64,000 bases of DNA from Thalassobius sp965218685 (GCF_965218685.1 NZ_OZ244657.1:2480001-2544000); one strand, 5' to 3'; counted from the first letter of the stretch, positions 43,115 to 51,582 are shown. Numbers and translations are program-made. Notes: a model not told the origin generated them from the letters alone.

Positions 43115-43687
43115 ATGATTCCCCTAAAGGAATTGGCGATCGAGACGATCCGTACTCCGCGCAAGTCCGCTGAACGGATATTGTCGCTGGAGCTGCGCCC
43201 CGAGGCCATCTGGACAGCGCTTGCGCTGGTCGCGGTACTAAACGCTTTGTTGTTTTCTGCATCGGTCACTTTGCTCGAGGCTCGCGTTGGCATCGTGTCC
43301 GGCTTTAACCTGCCATTCCTGTATCTTGCGCTGATGGTGGCCGTTATGGTCATCGGTTCGATGGTCTTGGCGTGGATCGGCCAGCTGATGGGTGGGCGCG
43401 CCAGGTTAATGGATCTGCTGCCGCTGGTGATCTGGCTGCAAGCTTTGCGCGCGGCCGCCCAACTGGGTGTGATCGTGGTGATCTTTGTGTTGCCGGGGCT
43501 GGCGGATATGGTTTCGTTGATGGTTGGGCTCTATGGGCTGTGGATTCTTGTCAATTTCATCGACGTCGCCCAAGGGTGGCAGTCGCTTGGAAAATCCATC
43601 GTGACGATGCTGATTGCCGGCTTTGGCTTTGCATTTGGACTTTCTCTTTTTCTGCTCCTGATCGGGGCCGGTGGTACAGGATTCTGA
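43115..43687 (+). CDS. Yip1-domain membrane protein, second of a pair
   Basis: 190 residues, five hydrophobic helices. The N-terminal amphipathic segment (MIPLKELAIETIRTPRKSAERIL) and the pattern of helices match the Yip1 domain. It is preceded by GAAGGGATAAGGCA and ends three bases before sufS. The paralogue before it is probably a diverged duplicate. It may help to anchor or place the Suf machinery at the membrane; that is inference. Confidence 0.8.
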   Translation: MIPLKELAIETIRTPRKSAERILSLELRPEAIWTALALVAVLNALLFSASVTLLEARVGIVSGFNLPFLYLALMVAVMVIGSMVLAWIGQLMGGRARLMDLLPLVIWLQALRAAAQLGVIVVIFVLPGLADMVSLMVGLYGLWILVNFIDVAQGWQSLGKSIVTMLIAGFGFAFGLSLFLLLIGAGGTGF

Positions 43688-43690
43688 CCC

Positions 43691-44911
43691 ATGTATGACA
43701 TCGAAAAAATCCGCTCGGATTTTCCCATTCTTGCACGAGAAGTGAATGGCAAGCCGCTGGTTTATTTGGATAATGGTGCAAGTGCACAAAAGCCCAAAGC
43801 GGTGATTGATGCGGTCACCAATGCCTATCGGAACGAATATGCCAATGTGCATCGCGGACTGCATTTCCTGTCGAATCTGACCACCGACAAGTACGAGGCC
43901 GTGCGCGGCATCGTGGCGAAATTCTTAGGTGCGCCGGACGAGGACGAGATCGTTTTCAACTCGGGTACGACCGAGGGGATCAACCTTGTCGCCTATAGCT
44001 GGGCAATGCCGCGGATGCAGGCAGGGGACGAGATCATCCTGTCCGTGGCAGAGCATCACGCAAACATCGTGCCATGGCATTTCCTGCGCGAGCGTCAGGG
44101 CGTCGTGCTGAAATGGGTGGACACTGAACTTGATGGGTCTCTGGATCCGCAAAAAGTGATCGATGCCATCGGTCCGAAAACCAAACTTGTGGCAATCACT
44201 CAATGTTCCAATGTGTTAGGAACCATTGTTGATGTGAAAACCATCTGTCACGCCGCCCGCGAAAAAGGCGTTCCGGTGCTGGTTGATGGCTCGCAAGGGG
44301 CGGTGCACATGCCGGTTAACGTGGCCGACATGGGCTGCGATTTCTACGCGATCACGGGGCATAAACTGTACGGTCCTTCAGGCTCGGGTGCGATTTACAT
44401 CCGCAAGGAACGCATGGCCGAGATGCAGCCCTTTCTGGGCGGCGGTGACATGATCAAAGAGGTCAGTAAGGACGCGGTATGCTATAACGACCCGCCTATG
44501 AAATTCGAGGCAGGCACGCCGGGGATTGTCCAGACCATCGGCATGGGCGTCGCGCTGGAATACATGATGGGCATCGGGATGGAGAACATCGCCGCGCATG
44601 AAGCAGAGCTGTCCAAATACGCGCTACAACGTCTGTCCGGTATCAACTGGCTGAACCTTCAGGGCACGGCCCCTGGCAAGGCGGCGATCTTCTCGTTCAC
44701 GATGGAAGGCGCAGCTCATGCGCACGACATTTCCACCATTCTGGATAAGAAAGGTGTGGCTGTGCGGGCAGGGCATCACTGTGCCGGCCCCCTGATGGAT
44801 CATCTGGGCACCCCGGCGACCTGCCGCGCCTCGTTCGGGATGTACAACACCAAGTCCGAGGTCGACGCACTGATTGACGCGCTGGAACTTGCGCACGATC
44901 TGTTTGGTTGA
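43691..44911 (+). CDS. sufS: Cysteine desulfurase SufS
   Basis: 406 residues, group II. The PLP-lysine motif is ITGHKLYGPSGSG and the catalytic Cys sits in RAGHHCAGPLMDHLG; both match SufS. N-terminus KIRSDFPILAREVNGKPLVYLDN is typical. It donates sulfur to the SufBCD scaffold through SufE or SufU, neither of which is in this operon. It is the last gene before a hairpin and a tRNA gene. Confidence 0.97.
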   Translation: MYDIEKIRSDFPILAREVNGKPLVYLDNGASAQKPKAVIDAVTNAYRNEYANVHRGLHFLSNLTTDKYEAVRGIVAKFLGAPDEDEIVFNSGTTEGINLVAYSWAMPRMQAGDEIILSVAEHHANIVPWHFLRERQGVVLKWVDTELDGSLDPQKVIDAIGPKTKLVAITQCSNVLGTIVDVKTICHAAREKGVPVLVDGSQGAVHMPVNVADMGCDFYAITGHKLYGPSGSGAIYIRKERMAEMQPFLGGGDMIKEVSKDAVCYNDPPMKFEAGTPGIVQTIGMGVALEYMMGIGMENIAAHEAELSKYALQRLSGINWLNLQGTAPGKAAIFSFTMEGAAHAHDISTILDKKGVAVRAGHHCAGPLMDHLGTPATCRASFGMYNTKSEVDALIDALELAHDLFG

Positions 44912-44925
44912 ACACGAAAATTTCC

Positions 44926-44966
44926 AAAGCCCGGGTGCGTTACGGATTGCACCCCGTCCGGGCTTT
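44926..44966 (+). terminator. Probable terminator of the suf operon
   Basis: Arms AAAGCCCGG (44926-44934) and CCGGGCTTT (44958-44966) with an inner GTGC/GCAC pair. The T-run is short, so it may be weak or factor-assisted. Confidence 0.55.
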
Positions 44967-44984
44967 GGGTAAAGACGCCAATAG

Positions 44985-45061
<77 letters not shown>

Positions 45062-45090
45062 TTTCCCTGGAAAATTGCCGACACCGCGCG

Positions 45091-45606
45091 TTAGTCGCAC
45101 AGGAATTCGGCTTGCTCTTGCAGGTTGCGGTTTTGGCCGCCTTGCGCGCCGGATCCGTACCACCATTGTCCGCTCGAGCGCCAAATACGGTGCGTGCGGC
45201 CGTTGTTGCATTGGATCTTGCTGGCGCGCTTGTCTGTACCGGACACACGTCCCCCATCCGTGATCGAACGAACCCCTTTGCTGGGTCCCGACGAACTCGC
45301 GGATTTCGACGGTTTACTTGACGTACTGCCCGAGCTTGAAGGGGCGTCCGCTTCGGGGGCGGCCGAGTTATAGGTCCCGTTACGGCGGGCTTCCTCGGCT
45401 CGTTGACGGGCGCGTTCCTGGGCGAGTTTGCGGCGCCGTTCGTCTGCAGCCCGCTCTTGCTCCAGCCACTCGGCGTTGCCCTTTTCAATCTTGTTGAACG
45501 TGCTGTTGCCCTGCTGGACCAGGGCGCCAAGGTTGCCGGCCCCGGCGGGCACAGCAACGATCAGCCCGCACAGCAGGACAGCGGTAGAGGTCAGTTTGTT
45601 ACCCAT
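45091..45606 (-). CDS. Secreted protein of unknown function
   Basis: 171 residues. Signal peptide (MGNKLTSTAVLLCGLIVAV, cut near AGA), a charged helix region rich in Arg/Glu/Ala (EWLEQERAADERRRKLAQER), then a low-complexity Ser/Pro/Gly/Lys section, and a C-terminal folded region (GTDKRASKIQCNNGRTHRIW to FLCD) with two Cys that could pair. I recognise no domain. It lies eleven bases after the lipoprotein gene on the same strand. A signal peptide and a compact C-terminus make a real gene likely. Confidence 0.75.
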   Translation of the reverse strand: MGNKLTSTAVLLCGLIVAVPAGAGNLGALVQQGNSTFNKIEKGNAEWLEQERAADERRRKLAQERARQRAEEARRNGTYNSAAPEADAPSSSGSTSSKPSKSASSSGPSKGVRSITDGGRVSGTDKRASKIQCNNGRTHRIWRSSGQWWYGSGAQGGQNRNLQEQAEFLCD

Positions 45607-45617
45607 TCCAGCCTCCG

Positions 45618-46364
45618 TTACCGCGGTGCCCGTGGGGCGCTTTGCACGATATTCCCCGAGCGATTCTTGCGGTTGCCCTTGCTTTTGAAGGCCTCTTTGG
45701 ACTGTTTCAGGGTGCAGGCCTTGTCGAAATCGCGGGTCACGGCAACTGCGGGGCCATAGTTGACCGCGTTGATGTAGCGATCACCATATTCGACAACCAT
45801 GAAAGGTTTGGAGCGGATGGCGATGACGTCCGAAAAAGCTTCGACACGGGTCGCGGCCCAGTCGCTGGAGTAGCGGCCAATAATGGTGTCCGCGCGGGTG
45901 GTGCTGCGGATGCGGATCTTGGGTTCGGCGTAAATATCAACGCTGTAATTGTTGCCCGGGTGCAGAACGAAACGGTATCCTTCGCATGCGGTGCCTTCCA
46001 GGCTGACGCCCCCGGTTTTGACACCCGGCTTGCCCTTGTCGACGGTCTCCATCAGCAGTTTGGTCGCCGCATAGATATACAGCGGCTGGCCCTTTGCCTT
46101 GACGGCCTGTGCGGCCTCGGAATTGCCCAGCGACGCGGTGAAGCGCATCGGCTGCTTGGCGTATTGCGAGGTGCCGTTGATGTTCATGAAGCTGGTTTGT
46201 GCCCGGCCGAACGAGACATCCTTGGCATCGCCCAACACAAGATTTGCGGAAACGCCGCCTTCGCTCCAGAGCGAGGGTTTAGACGATCCCCCTGTGGGGG
46301 CGGACATGCAGGCGGAAAGAAGAGAAGCGGAAAGAAGGGCGATCGGAAGAAAAGTGCGGTGCAT
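45618..46364 (-). CDS. Lipoprotein of unknown function
   Basis: 248 residues. N-terminal signal (MHRTFLPIALLSASLLSAC) with lipobox LSAC and an acylated Cys about residue 19, next residue Met. The mature part has a possible beta-rich fold with two Cys (ACEGYRFVLHPG, DKACTLKQSK), and ends with a Lys/Arg/Asn-rich low-complexity tail. No family recognised. It is the first gene of a pair with the secreted protein behind it, under the promoter at 46419-46446. An AAGG ribosome site precedes the ATG. Confidence 0.78.
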   Translation of the reverse strand: MHRTFLPIALLSASLLSACMSAPTGGSSKPSLWSEGGVSANLVLGDAKDVSFGRAQTSFMNINGTSQYAKQPMRFTASLGNSEAAQAVKAKGQPLYIYAATKLLMETVDKGKPGVKTGGVSLEGTACEGYRFVLHPGNNYSVDIYAEPKIRIRSTTRADTIIGRYSSDWAATRVEAFSDVIAIRSKPFMVVEYGDRYINAVNYGPAVAVTRDFDKACTLKQSKEAFKSKGNRKNRSGNIVQSAPRAPR

Positions 46365-46418
46365 AGAAACCTTGCAAGTATTTGACATTAACATAAAGGC
46401 GAAAAAAGCCTTCCAGGC

Positions 46419-46446
46419 ACTATACTTGCGCGTATTCTCCGCGCAA
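46419..46446 (-). promoter_or_regulatory. Promoter with embedded perfect inverted repeat, for the lipoprotein pair
   Basis: On the minus strand a -35 TTGCGC, a 16-base spacer and -10 TATAGT. Between them lies TTGCGCG, 7 bases, CGCGCAA (46426-46446), a perfect 7 bp arm repeat that overlaps the -35 and spacer. This is the expected place for a repressor or activator site. Confidence 0.6.
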
Positions 46447-46467
46447 ACGAAATATCCGTTTCTAGGG

Positions 46468-46494
46468 AAAAACCGCCCCGGGGCAGGGGGCAGT
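46468..46494 (-). terminator. Intrinsic terminator of the yqjG-like gene
   Basis: Minus-strand CTGCCCC ... GGGGCGG stem followed by T5. It separates the gene from the lipoprotein promoter. Confidence 0.65.
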
Positions 46495-46501
46495 TCTTGG
46501 T

Positions 46502-47461
46502 TTAGCCAGCGATCAGGCCGGCAACATGGCGGGGCAGGGCCGGGACGATCCCGTTGGGGTTCAAAGCCTTGATCGAGTAGTAGCCTTTTGTGATGTGATC
46601 CAAGTTCACTGTTTCCTGGATGCCGGGCAGACCCAAAATACGCTCCATATAGGCCGAGAGGCGCGGATAGTCCTTGATCTGTTTCCAGTTGGTTTTGAAC
46701 AGCCCGTGATAGGCGGCATCGAAGCGTATCAAGGTAACGAAGACGCGGATGTCGGCCTCGGTCAGCTGATCCCCAAGCAGGTAGGGCGCGGTCAGGCGCT
46801 GTTCCAGCATGTCCAGCGTGTCGAATACCGTTTCCACGGCCTCGTCATAGGCTTGCTGCGACGAGGCGAACCCGGCCTTGTAAACCCCATTGTTGAAGGG
46901 CTCGTAGGTGGCAGTGTTCAGTGCGTCGATCTGGGGGGCCAGATCTTCGGGATACAGGCGATAGTCCGAGGGCACCAGGTGTTCAAACGCGGTGTCGAAC
47001 ATGCGCAGGATATCGGCGCTTTCGTTGTTCACCATGACGTTTTGATGCGTATCCCAAAGAACAGGCACTGTCGCGCGACCGGTATAGCCGCCATCGGCGC
47101 GGGTATAGATCTGGTGCAGGAAATCCGCTCCAAACAGCGGGTCCGTTTCTGCGCCGGGATAACCGCCAAAGGACCAGCCTTCATCCGTCAGGGTCGGGTT
47201 GACGATGGTCACGGGGATCATCTCTTCCAGTCCCTTCAGTTTGCGCGCCATCAACGCGCGAGAGGCCCAGGGGCAGATAAAGGCCACATACAGACGATAG
47301 CGGTTCGGCTCGGCTTTGAAGCCTCCGGTGCCGGTGCGGCCTGGGGCCCCGTCAGGTGTGATCCAGTTCCGAAAGCCTGAAACCTGGCGGACAAACCGGC
47401 CGTCCTTGTCGGCCTTTTGCACCGGGTTCCAGTCCTTGGTCCATTTTCCGTCTACAAGCAT
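46502..47461 (-). CDS. Glutathionyl-hydroquinone reductase (YqjG/ECM4 type)
   Basis: 319 residues. The active-site Cys is residue 63 in FICPWASRAL, where the family usually has CPWAH; here His is Ser. The N-terminal DGKWTKDWNP and FRNWITPDG region, the thioredoxin-like fold, and the C-terminal GST helix domain (with LTEADIRVFVTLIRFD) match the xi-class GST family. It reduces glutathionyl-hydroquinones in the cytoplasm. It lies nine bases behind the dioxygenase gene on the same strand. Confidence 0.93.
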   Translation of the reverse strand: MLVDGKWTKDWNPVQKADKDGRFVRQVSGFRNWITPDGAPGRTGTGGFKAEPNRYRLYVAFICPWASRALMARKLKGLEEMIPVTIVNPTLTDEGWSFGGYPGAETDPLFGADFLHQIYTRADGGYTGRATVPVLWDTHQNVMVNNESADILRMFDTAFEHLVPSDYRLYPEDLAPQIDALNTATYEPFNNGVYKAGFASSQQAYDEAVETVFDTLDMLEQRLTAPYLLGDQLTEADIRVFVTLIRFDAAYHGLFKTNWKQIKDYPRLSAYMERILGLPGIQETVNLDHITKGYYSIKALNPNGIVPALPRHVAGLIAG

Positions 47462-47470
47462 GTCCGTCCC

Positions 47471-48289
47471 CTAGTGGAAAATGAAGCTGCGCATCGAAAC
47501 CGAAGCGATGTCGATCGAATCGTTCATGAAGGTAAGCTGGTCCTTGTCGTCGGCCGCACCTGCAATGGTCAGCGCGGGCAGATAGTGGTCCACCGAAGGG
47601 TGTGCCATCTGCAAAAGGGGACCCAGTGCCTTGCGGTCGGTGATCAGCTGATGATCGCCAATTTCAAGGCTATGAGCGAAGATGCTGTCGAACTCCAACG
47701 CCCAGTCATAGGGGCGGCCACCAAAGCGCATGGCGCGCAGGTTGTGAACGATGTTGCCCGACCCCAAGATCAGAACGCCGCGGTTGCGCAGTTCGGACAG
47801 GGCCTCGCCGATTTCCAGGTGGTGCGGCAGGTCCTTGGTCATGTCGATTGACAGCTGGAACACGGGCACGTTTGCCTCGGGGTACAGGAACTTCAGCACG
47901 GTCCAGGCACCATGATCCAGGCCCCAGGTGTCGTCGCCCTCGACATGGTGGCTGGCCAGCAGGCTTGCCACCTCTTTGGCCAGATCAGGATGGCCGGGGG
48001 CAGGATAGCTTTCCTGGTACAGCGCGTCCGGGAAGCCGTAAAAATCATAGATGGTCCGCGGAAAGGCCGAGACATCCACCAGCGTCGAGCCGCGGGTCAT
48101 CCAGTGCGCCGACACAACCAGGATCGCTTGCGGACGCGGCAGGGTTTTGCCCAAGGCAGTCCAGCTGCGCGAATATTCGGTGTCCTCGATGGCGTTCATC
48201 GGGCTGCCATGGCCCAGGAACACGACCGGCATCCGGTCCGAGGTGCGAAGGCTGTCTTTGAGGTTTTGCAGCGATTGTTTGATGCTCAT
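47471..48289 (-). CDS. Extradiol dioxygenase, DODA/YgiD type
   Basis: 272 residues. LigB-fold metal ligands are in VFLGHGSPMNAIED, SAHWMTRG and DHGAWTVLKFLYP, as in 4,5-DOPA dioxygenases and YgiD. The true ring substrate is unknown; catechols and quinones fit its neighbours. The ATG is at MSIKQSLQNL; the frame remains open for about 115 codons upstream through the doxX gene in another frame, and that part is not coding. Confidence 0.92.
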   Translation of the reverse strand: MSIKQSLQNLKDSLRTSDRMPVVFLGHGSPMNAIEDTEYSRSWTALGKTLPRPQAILVVSAHWMTRGSTLVDVSAFPRTIYDFYGFPDALYQESYPAPGHPDLAKEVASLLASHHVEGDDTWGLDHGAWTVLKFLYPEANVPVFQLSIDMTKDLPHHLEIGEALSELRNRGVLILGSGNIVHNLRAMRFGGRPYDWALEFDSIFAHSLEIGDHQLITDRKALGPLLQMAHPSVDHYLPALTIAGAADDKDQLTFMNDSIDIASVSMRSFIFH

Positions 48290-48326
48290 CGGTCTGCTCC
48301 TTTTGTAAGGGGTTTGGGTTTGCAAA

Positions 48327-48349
48327 GGGCCGCGCAAACCACGCGGCCC
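48327..48349 (-). terminator. Hairpin between doxX and the dioxygenase gene
   Basis: Arms GGGCCGCG and CGCGGCCC around a seven-base loop, with only three T on the minus strand. It may be a partial terminator that lowers expression of the two downstream genes. Confidence 0.4.
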
Positions 48350-48363
48350 CGTTGGTTGTTTGA

Positions 48364-48780
48364 TTAAGCGGCAGCTTTTTTCAGTTTCAGCGGGTAGAGC
48401 GCATAGGCGCCATCCCCCAGCAGGGCCAACGATGCCTGGACAAGGGCCCACATCGCCGGGTATTCCCAGCCGCCACCTTGGTTGGTCCAGCCAAAGCCGG
48501 CGCCCCAGTGTGCGAAGATCACGGCGCCCAGCAGCGGGAAGACCAGCGCGGCCGACACAAGGCGGGTTGCGATACCCAGGATAAGAGCCGCGCCACCTGC
48601 GATCTCGGCGATCATGGTCAGGTAACCCAGCCAACCGGGCAGCCCCAGGCTTTCGAAGAAACCAGCGGTACCGGCGGGGGTGAAGACCATCAGTTTCAGA
48701 AGGCCGTGCTGGATAAACAGAACACCCGTGGTGATACGAAGAACAAGGGCAGCATAAGGAGCGGTTTTGTTGTCAATCAT
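48364..48780 (-). CDS. DoxX-family membrane protein
   Basis: 138 residues with four hydrophobic helices. The DoxX signature LRITTGVLFIQHGLLKL opens it, and FAHWGAGFGWTNQGGGWEYP is the conserved loop. E. coli yqjF, a DoxX protein, sits beside yqjG, as here. First gene of the minus-strand set doxX-dioxygenase-yqjG, divergent from the LysR gene. Quinone or thiol stress is the likely theme, by context. Confidence 0.9.
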   Translation of the reverse strand: MIDNKTAPYAALVLRITTGVLFIQHGLLKLMVFTPAGTAGFFESLGLPGWLGYLTMIAEIAGGAALILGIATRLVSAALVFPLLGAVIFAHWGAGFGWTNQGGGWEYPAMWALVQASLALLGDGAYALYPLKLKKAAA

Positions 48781-48861
48781 TGTCTTGGTCCGTTTGTTGA
48801 TGCGACCCTTGGGGCCGCGGTGATGAGTGGTTGTTGTTCTTATGGGCCAGAAGGTGCGCTT

Positions 48862-48894
48862 TTCCTTGAGGGAATAAAATGGCGATGATATGGA
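48862..48894 (+). promoter_or_regulatory. LysR promoter with T-N11-A box
   Basis: TTCCTTGAGGGAA (48862-48874) has the T-N11-A form of LysR-type operators with TTCC/GGAA arms. A promoter TTGAGG, 17 bases, TATGGA (48889-48894) overlaps it, so the regulator may bind its own -35. A second GGAA...TTCC pair spans 48892-48916. Confidence 0.5.
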
Positions 48895-48930
48895 ATGAAT
48901 ATCGCCAATATGTTCCTAAAGGGGGCCGAT

Positions 48931-49827
48931 GTGGATCTGATTGACGGGCTTCGCGCCTTTGTTGCTACGGCCGAGACGGGCTCTTTCACCGCGGCGGCGG
49001 ATCGGTTGGGCATTTCGAACCGGTTAACGTCGAAATACGTGGCCGAGCTTGAGGCGCGCCTTGGTACCCGGCTTTTGCAGCGCACCACGCGCAAGGTCGG
49101 GTTGACGGCTGCCGGGCAAAACATGCTGGCGCGCGCCCCTGCACTATTGGACGAAGTAGAAGAGATGCTGTCCGAAGTGTCCGAAGGCACGCGGGGTTTT
49201 GCAGGCGTCCTGAGAATCTCGGCCCCGGTGACCTTTGGCGAGGTCTATGTCCAGGATATGCTGGCGCGCTTTGCCGCTGACCACCCCGAACTGACGATCG
49301 ACCTGCGCCTGAACGATTCCCACGTAGATCTGGCCAGCGAAGGGATCGATCTGGCCTTTCGGATCGGCACCTTGTCGGTGTCTTCCCTCAGGCAGCGGCG
49401 GATCGGGTCAATGGCCACGCAGGTGGTTGCCGCGCCAGCGTATCTGGCCGACCATGGCACCCCAAAGGTGCCACAAGACCTGTTGGATCATACGTGTATC
49501 GCAGACACGAACCGGGCCGCTGCGACGCGCTGGAGCCTTCAGAAAGGTGGCAGAACGATGATGGTGGATGTGCGCACGCGGTTCATGGTCAACAGCGCTC
49601 GGGTTGCGCGGGACCAGGCGATCAAGGGGATGGGAATCGCGGCCTGTCCCAGCTTTGCCCTGACCGAGGCATTGGACAAGGGCCAATTGGTTGAGGTTCT
49701 GCAAGATTGGCGCCCTGACCCCTTACCGGTTAGCGCCGTCTATCTTGAGGGCCGCACGCTGCCGCGCAAAGTGCGCGCGCTGATCGAGTTTGCCTATCAA
49801 GACGCCAAGCGGGTCGCCCTGCGATAA
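48931..49827 (+). CDS. LysR-family transcriptional regulator
   Basis: 298 residues from the GTG. The HTH is DLIDGLRAFVATAETGSFTAAADRLGISNRLTSKYVAELEARLGTRLLQRTTRKV, split here only to name it: key turns are SFTAAADRLG and RLTSKYV. The rest is the periplasmic-binding-like effector domain. The GTG start follows AAGGGGG and fits the likely transcript start near 48901. An ATG at 48895 is in frame but would lie at or before that start site and has no ribosome site. It is divergent from doxX and probably controls it. Confidence 0.92.
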   Translation: MDLIDGLRAFVATAETGSFTAAADRLGISNRLTSKYVAELEARLGTRLLQRTTRKVGLTAAGQNMLARAPALLDEVEEMLSEVSEGTRGFAGVLRISAPVTFGEVYVQDMLARFAADHPELTIDLRLNDSHVDLASEGIDLAFRIGTLSVSSLRQRRIGSMATQVVAAPAYLADHGTPKVPQDLLDHTCIADTNRAAATRWSLQKGGRTMMVDVRTRFMVNSARVARDQAIKGMGIAACPSFALTEALDKGQLVEVLQDWRPDPLPVSAVYLEGRTLPRKVRALIEFAYQDAKRVALR

Positions 49828-49883
49828 GGCTGGACGCGGAACGCTTCTGCGCTAATGTCAGGCCACCAACCAAGGAGCGCCTG

Positions 49884-50876
49884 ATGATCCCCTTTTCCGT
49901 GCTGGACCTATCCCCTGTCCCGGATGGGCACAAGATTTCCGACGCCCTGTCAAACACCGTAGACCTTGCGCAAGAGGCCGAGGCAGTCGGGTATAACCGC
50001 TTTTGGATGGCCGAGCACCACAATATGCCGGGTATTGCCAGTGCGGCGACCTCGGTTCTGATCGGACATGTCGCGGGCCAGACCAAACGGATGCGAATTG
50101 GCGCGGGCGGGATCATGTTGCCCAACCATGCGCCACTGGTGATCGCCGAACAGTTCGGCACGCTGGCAACCTTGTACCCTGATCGGATTGACCTCGGGCT
50201 GGGACGCGCGCCCGGCACTGATGGCGTGACCATGCAGGCTTTGCGACGGAACATGTCGGGGCCGGATCGGTTTCCCCAGGACGTGATGGAGCTGGTACAG
50301 CTGTTCCAGGACCCCACACCTGAACAACAGGTCCACGCCTTTCCGGGCGAAGGGACGCATGTGCCGGTATGGCTGTTGGGCTCGTCTTTATATGGCGCGC
50401 AGCTGGCGGCCTATCTGGGGCTGCCCTACGCCTTTGCCTCGCATTTCGCGCCCGCGGATCTGGATCAGGCCGTGCATGTTTACCGGACGACGTTCCAGCC
50501 CTCGCGATTTTTGGACAAGCCATATTTCATGCTGGCCGTGAATGTCTTTGCGGGCACTGATGATGACGAGGGCGCATATCTGCGTAGCTCGATGCAGCAG
50601 GCCTTTGCGCTGATGCGGGTGGGCAAACGTGGCAAGCTGCCTAAACCGGTTGAGCGGATCGAGGATCACATTGATCCAGTGATGCTGCGCTCGGTCAACC
50701 AGCAGCTTTCGGTCTGCGCTTATGGCGGCCGCGCACGTGTGGCCAGTATGTTGGAAGAGCTTATTCAGAAATATCAGCCAGACGAGCTGATCCTGAACGG
50801 GCAAATCCACGACATTGAAAAACGCATCACCTCGTTCAAGATCGCGGCAGAAATCCTTAGCGCCCGTAGCGCTTAA
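49884..50876 (+). CDS. LLM-class flavin-dependent oxidoreductase (luciferase-like)
   Basis: 330 residues. N-terminus MIPFSVLDLSPVPDGH, RFWMAEHHNMPGIASAATSVLIG and GAGGIMLPNHAPL match the luciferase family oxidoreductase group 1. It needs reduced FMN; the substrate is unknown. AAGGAG lies eight bases before the ATG. Its end overlaps the convergent amidotransferase gene by 20 bases. It is monocistronic, as far as can be seen. Confidence 0.92.
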   Translation: MIPFSVLDLSPVPDGHKISDALSNTVDLAQEAEAVGYNRFWMAEHHNMPGIASAATSVLIGHVAGQTKRMRIGAGGIMLPNHAPLVIAEQFGTLATLYPDRIDLGLGRAPGTDGVTMQALRRNMSGPDRFPQDVMELVQLFQDPTPEQQVHAFPGEGTHVPVWLLGSSLYGAQLAAYLGLPYAFASHFAPADLDQAVHVYRTTFQPSRFLDKPYFMLAVNVFAGTDDDEGAYLRSSMQQAFALMRVGKRGKLPKPVERIEDHIDPVMLRSVNQQLSVCAYGGRARVASMLEELIQKYQPDELILNGQIHDIEKRITSFKIAAEILSARSA

Positions 50877-51582
50877 CGAAGTTGCGCAAGATGCGTTCGG
50901 GCGCATGCACGTCCGCAGCGCGGCACATGGCGATCAGGCTGTCGGCCTCGTCCGGGTGGAAATAGCCCTTGTTCTTGTACAGACGGATGCGCAATTCAAA
51001 CCCGGCGCTGTCGGCTTCGGGGTGGAACTGAGTGGCATAGACATTCTGCTTGTAGCGGATCATCTGAAACGGGCAGGGGTCCGAGGCCAGCAGGTGCACT
51101 GCGCCGTCGGGCAGATATTGCAAAGCTTCCTTGTGGCCAACAAAGGCCAGAAATTCGTCCGGCACACCGTCCAGCATGGGATCGGCCGCAGTGATCTTGC
51201 AGTTGGTGGGGCCCACGGGTTCGCCATATTGTTCTTTGGACACGCTGGCACCCAGGTGATGCCCCAGGATGCCGATGCCATAACAGCAGCCCATGAAGGG
51301 GATGTCGTTTTCGGTGATCTGCGGCATCAAAGACAGGATTTCGGCCTCGATCTTGGCCTCGAGCGGGTCCTTCTTATCGATCGGGTCGCTGACGCAACCG
51401 GGACCGCCGCCGACGATGACACCCGAGTAATCCGACAGATCCAGTTCGGGCATGTCCTCTTGCTCCAGCCGGATGCGGTGGGTCTGCTCTGCCGTCAAAC
51501 CACCCTTGGCCAGAAAGGCCGCGTATTCATCATCCGAGGCTTCGGTCTCAGGGCGCAGTTGCAGGATCAGGAAAGGTTTCAT
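50857..51582 (-). CDS. Class I glutamine amidotransferase-like protein
   Basis: 241 residues. Nucleophile in MGCCYGIGILGHH, His in TQFHPEAD and the nearby Glu/Asp; oxyanion GGGPGC. This is the GuaA-type triad domain standing alone, without a synthetase part, resembling the gamma-glutamyl-gamma-aminobutyrate/YfeJ-like group. It probably transfers or hydrolyses a glutamine-type amide. The N-terminus MKPFLILQLRPETEASDDEY is typical. It overlaps the LLM gene by 20 bases, tail to tail. Confidence 0.88.
   Translation of the reverse strand: MKPFLILQLRPETEASDDEYAAFLAKGGLTAEQTHRIRLEQEDMPELDLSDYSGVIVGGGPGCVSDPIDKKDPLEAKIEAEILSLMPQITENDIPFMGCCYGIGILGHHLGASVSKEQYGEPVGPTNCKITAADPMLDGVPDEFLAFVGHKEALQYLPDGAVHLLASDPCPFQMIRYKQNVYATQFHPEADSAGFELRIRLYKNKGYFHPDEADSLIAMCRAADVHAPERILRNFVKRYGR

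Noticed and set aside
48290..48634. N-terminal extension of the DODA-type dioxygenase gene
   Set aside because: It runs through the doxX gene in another frame and has no family support; the ATG at 48289 gives the normal length.
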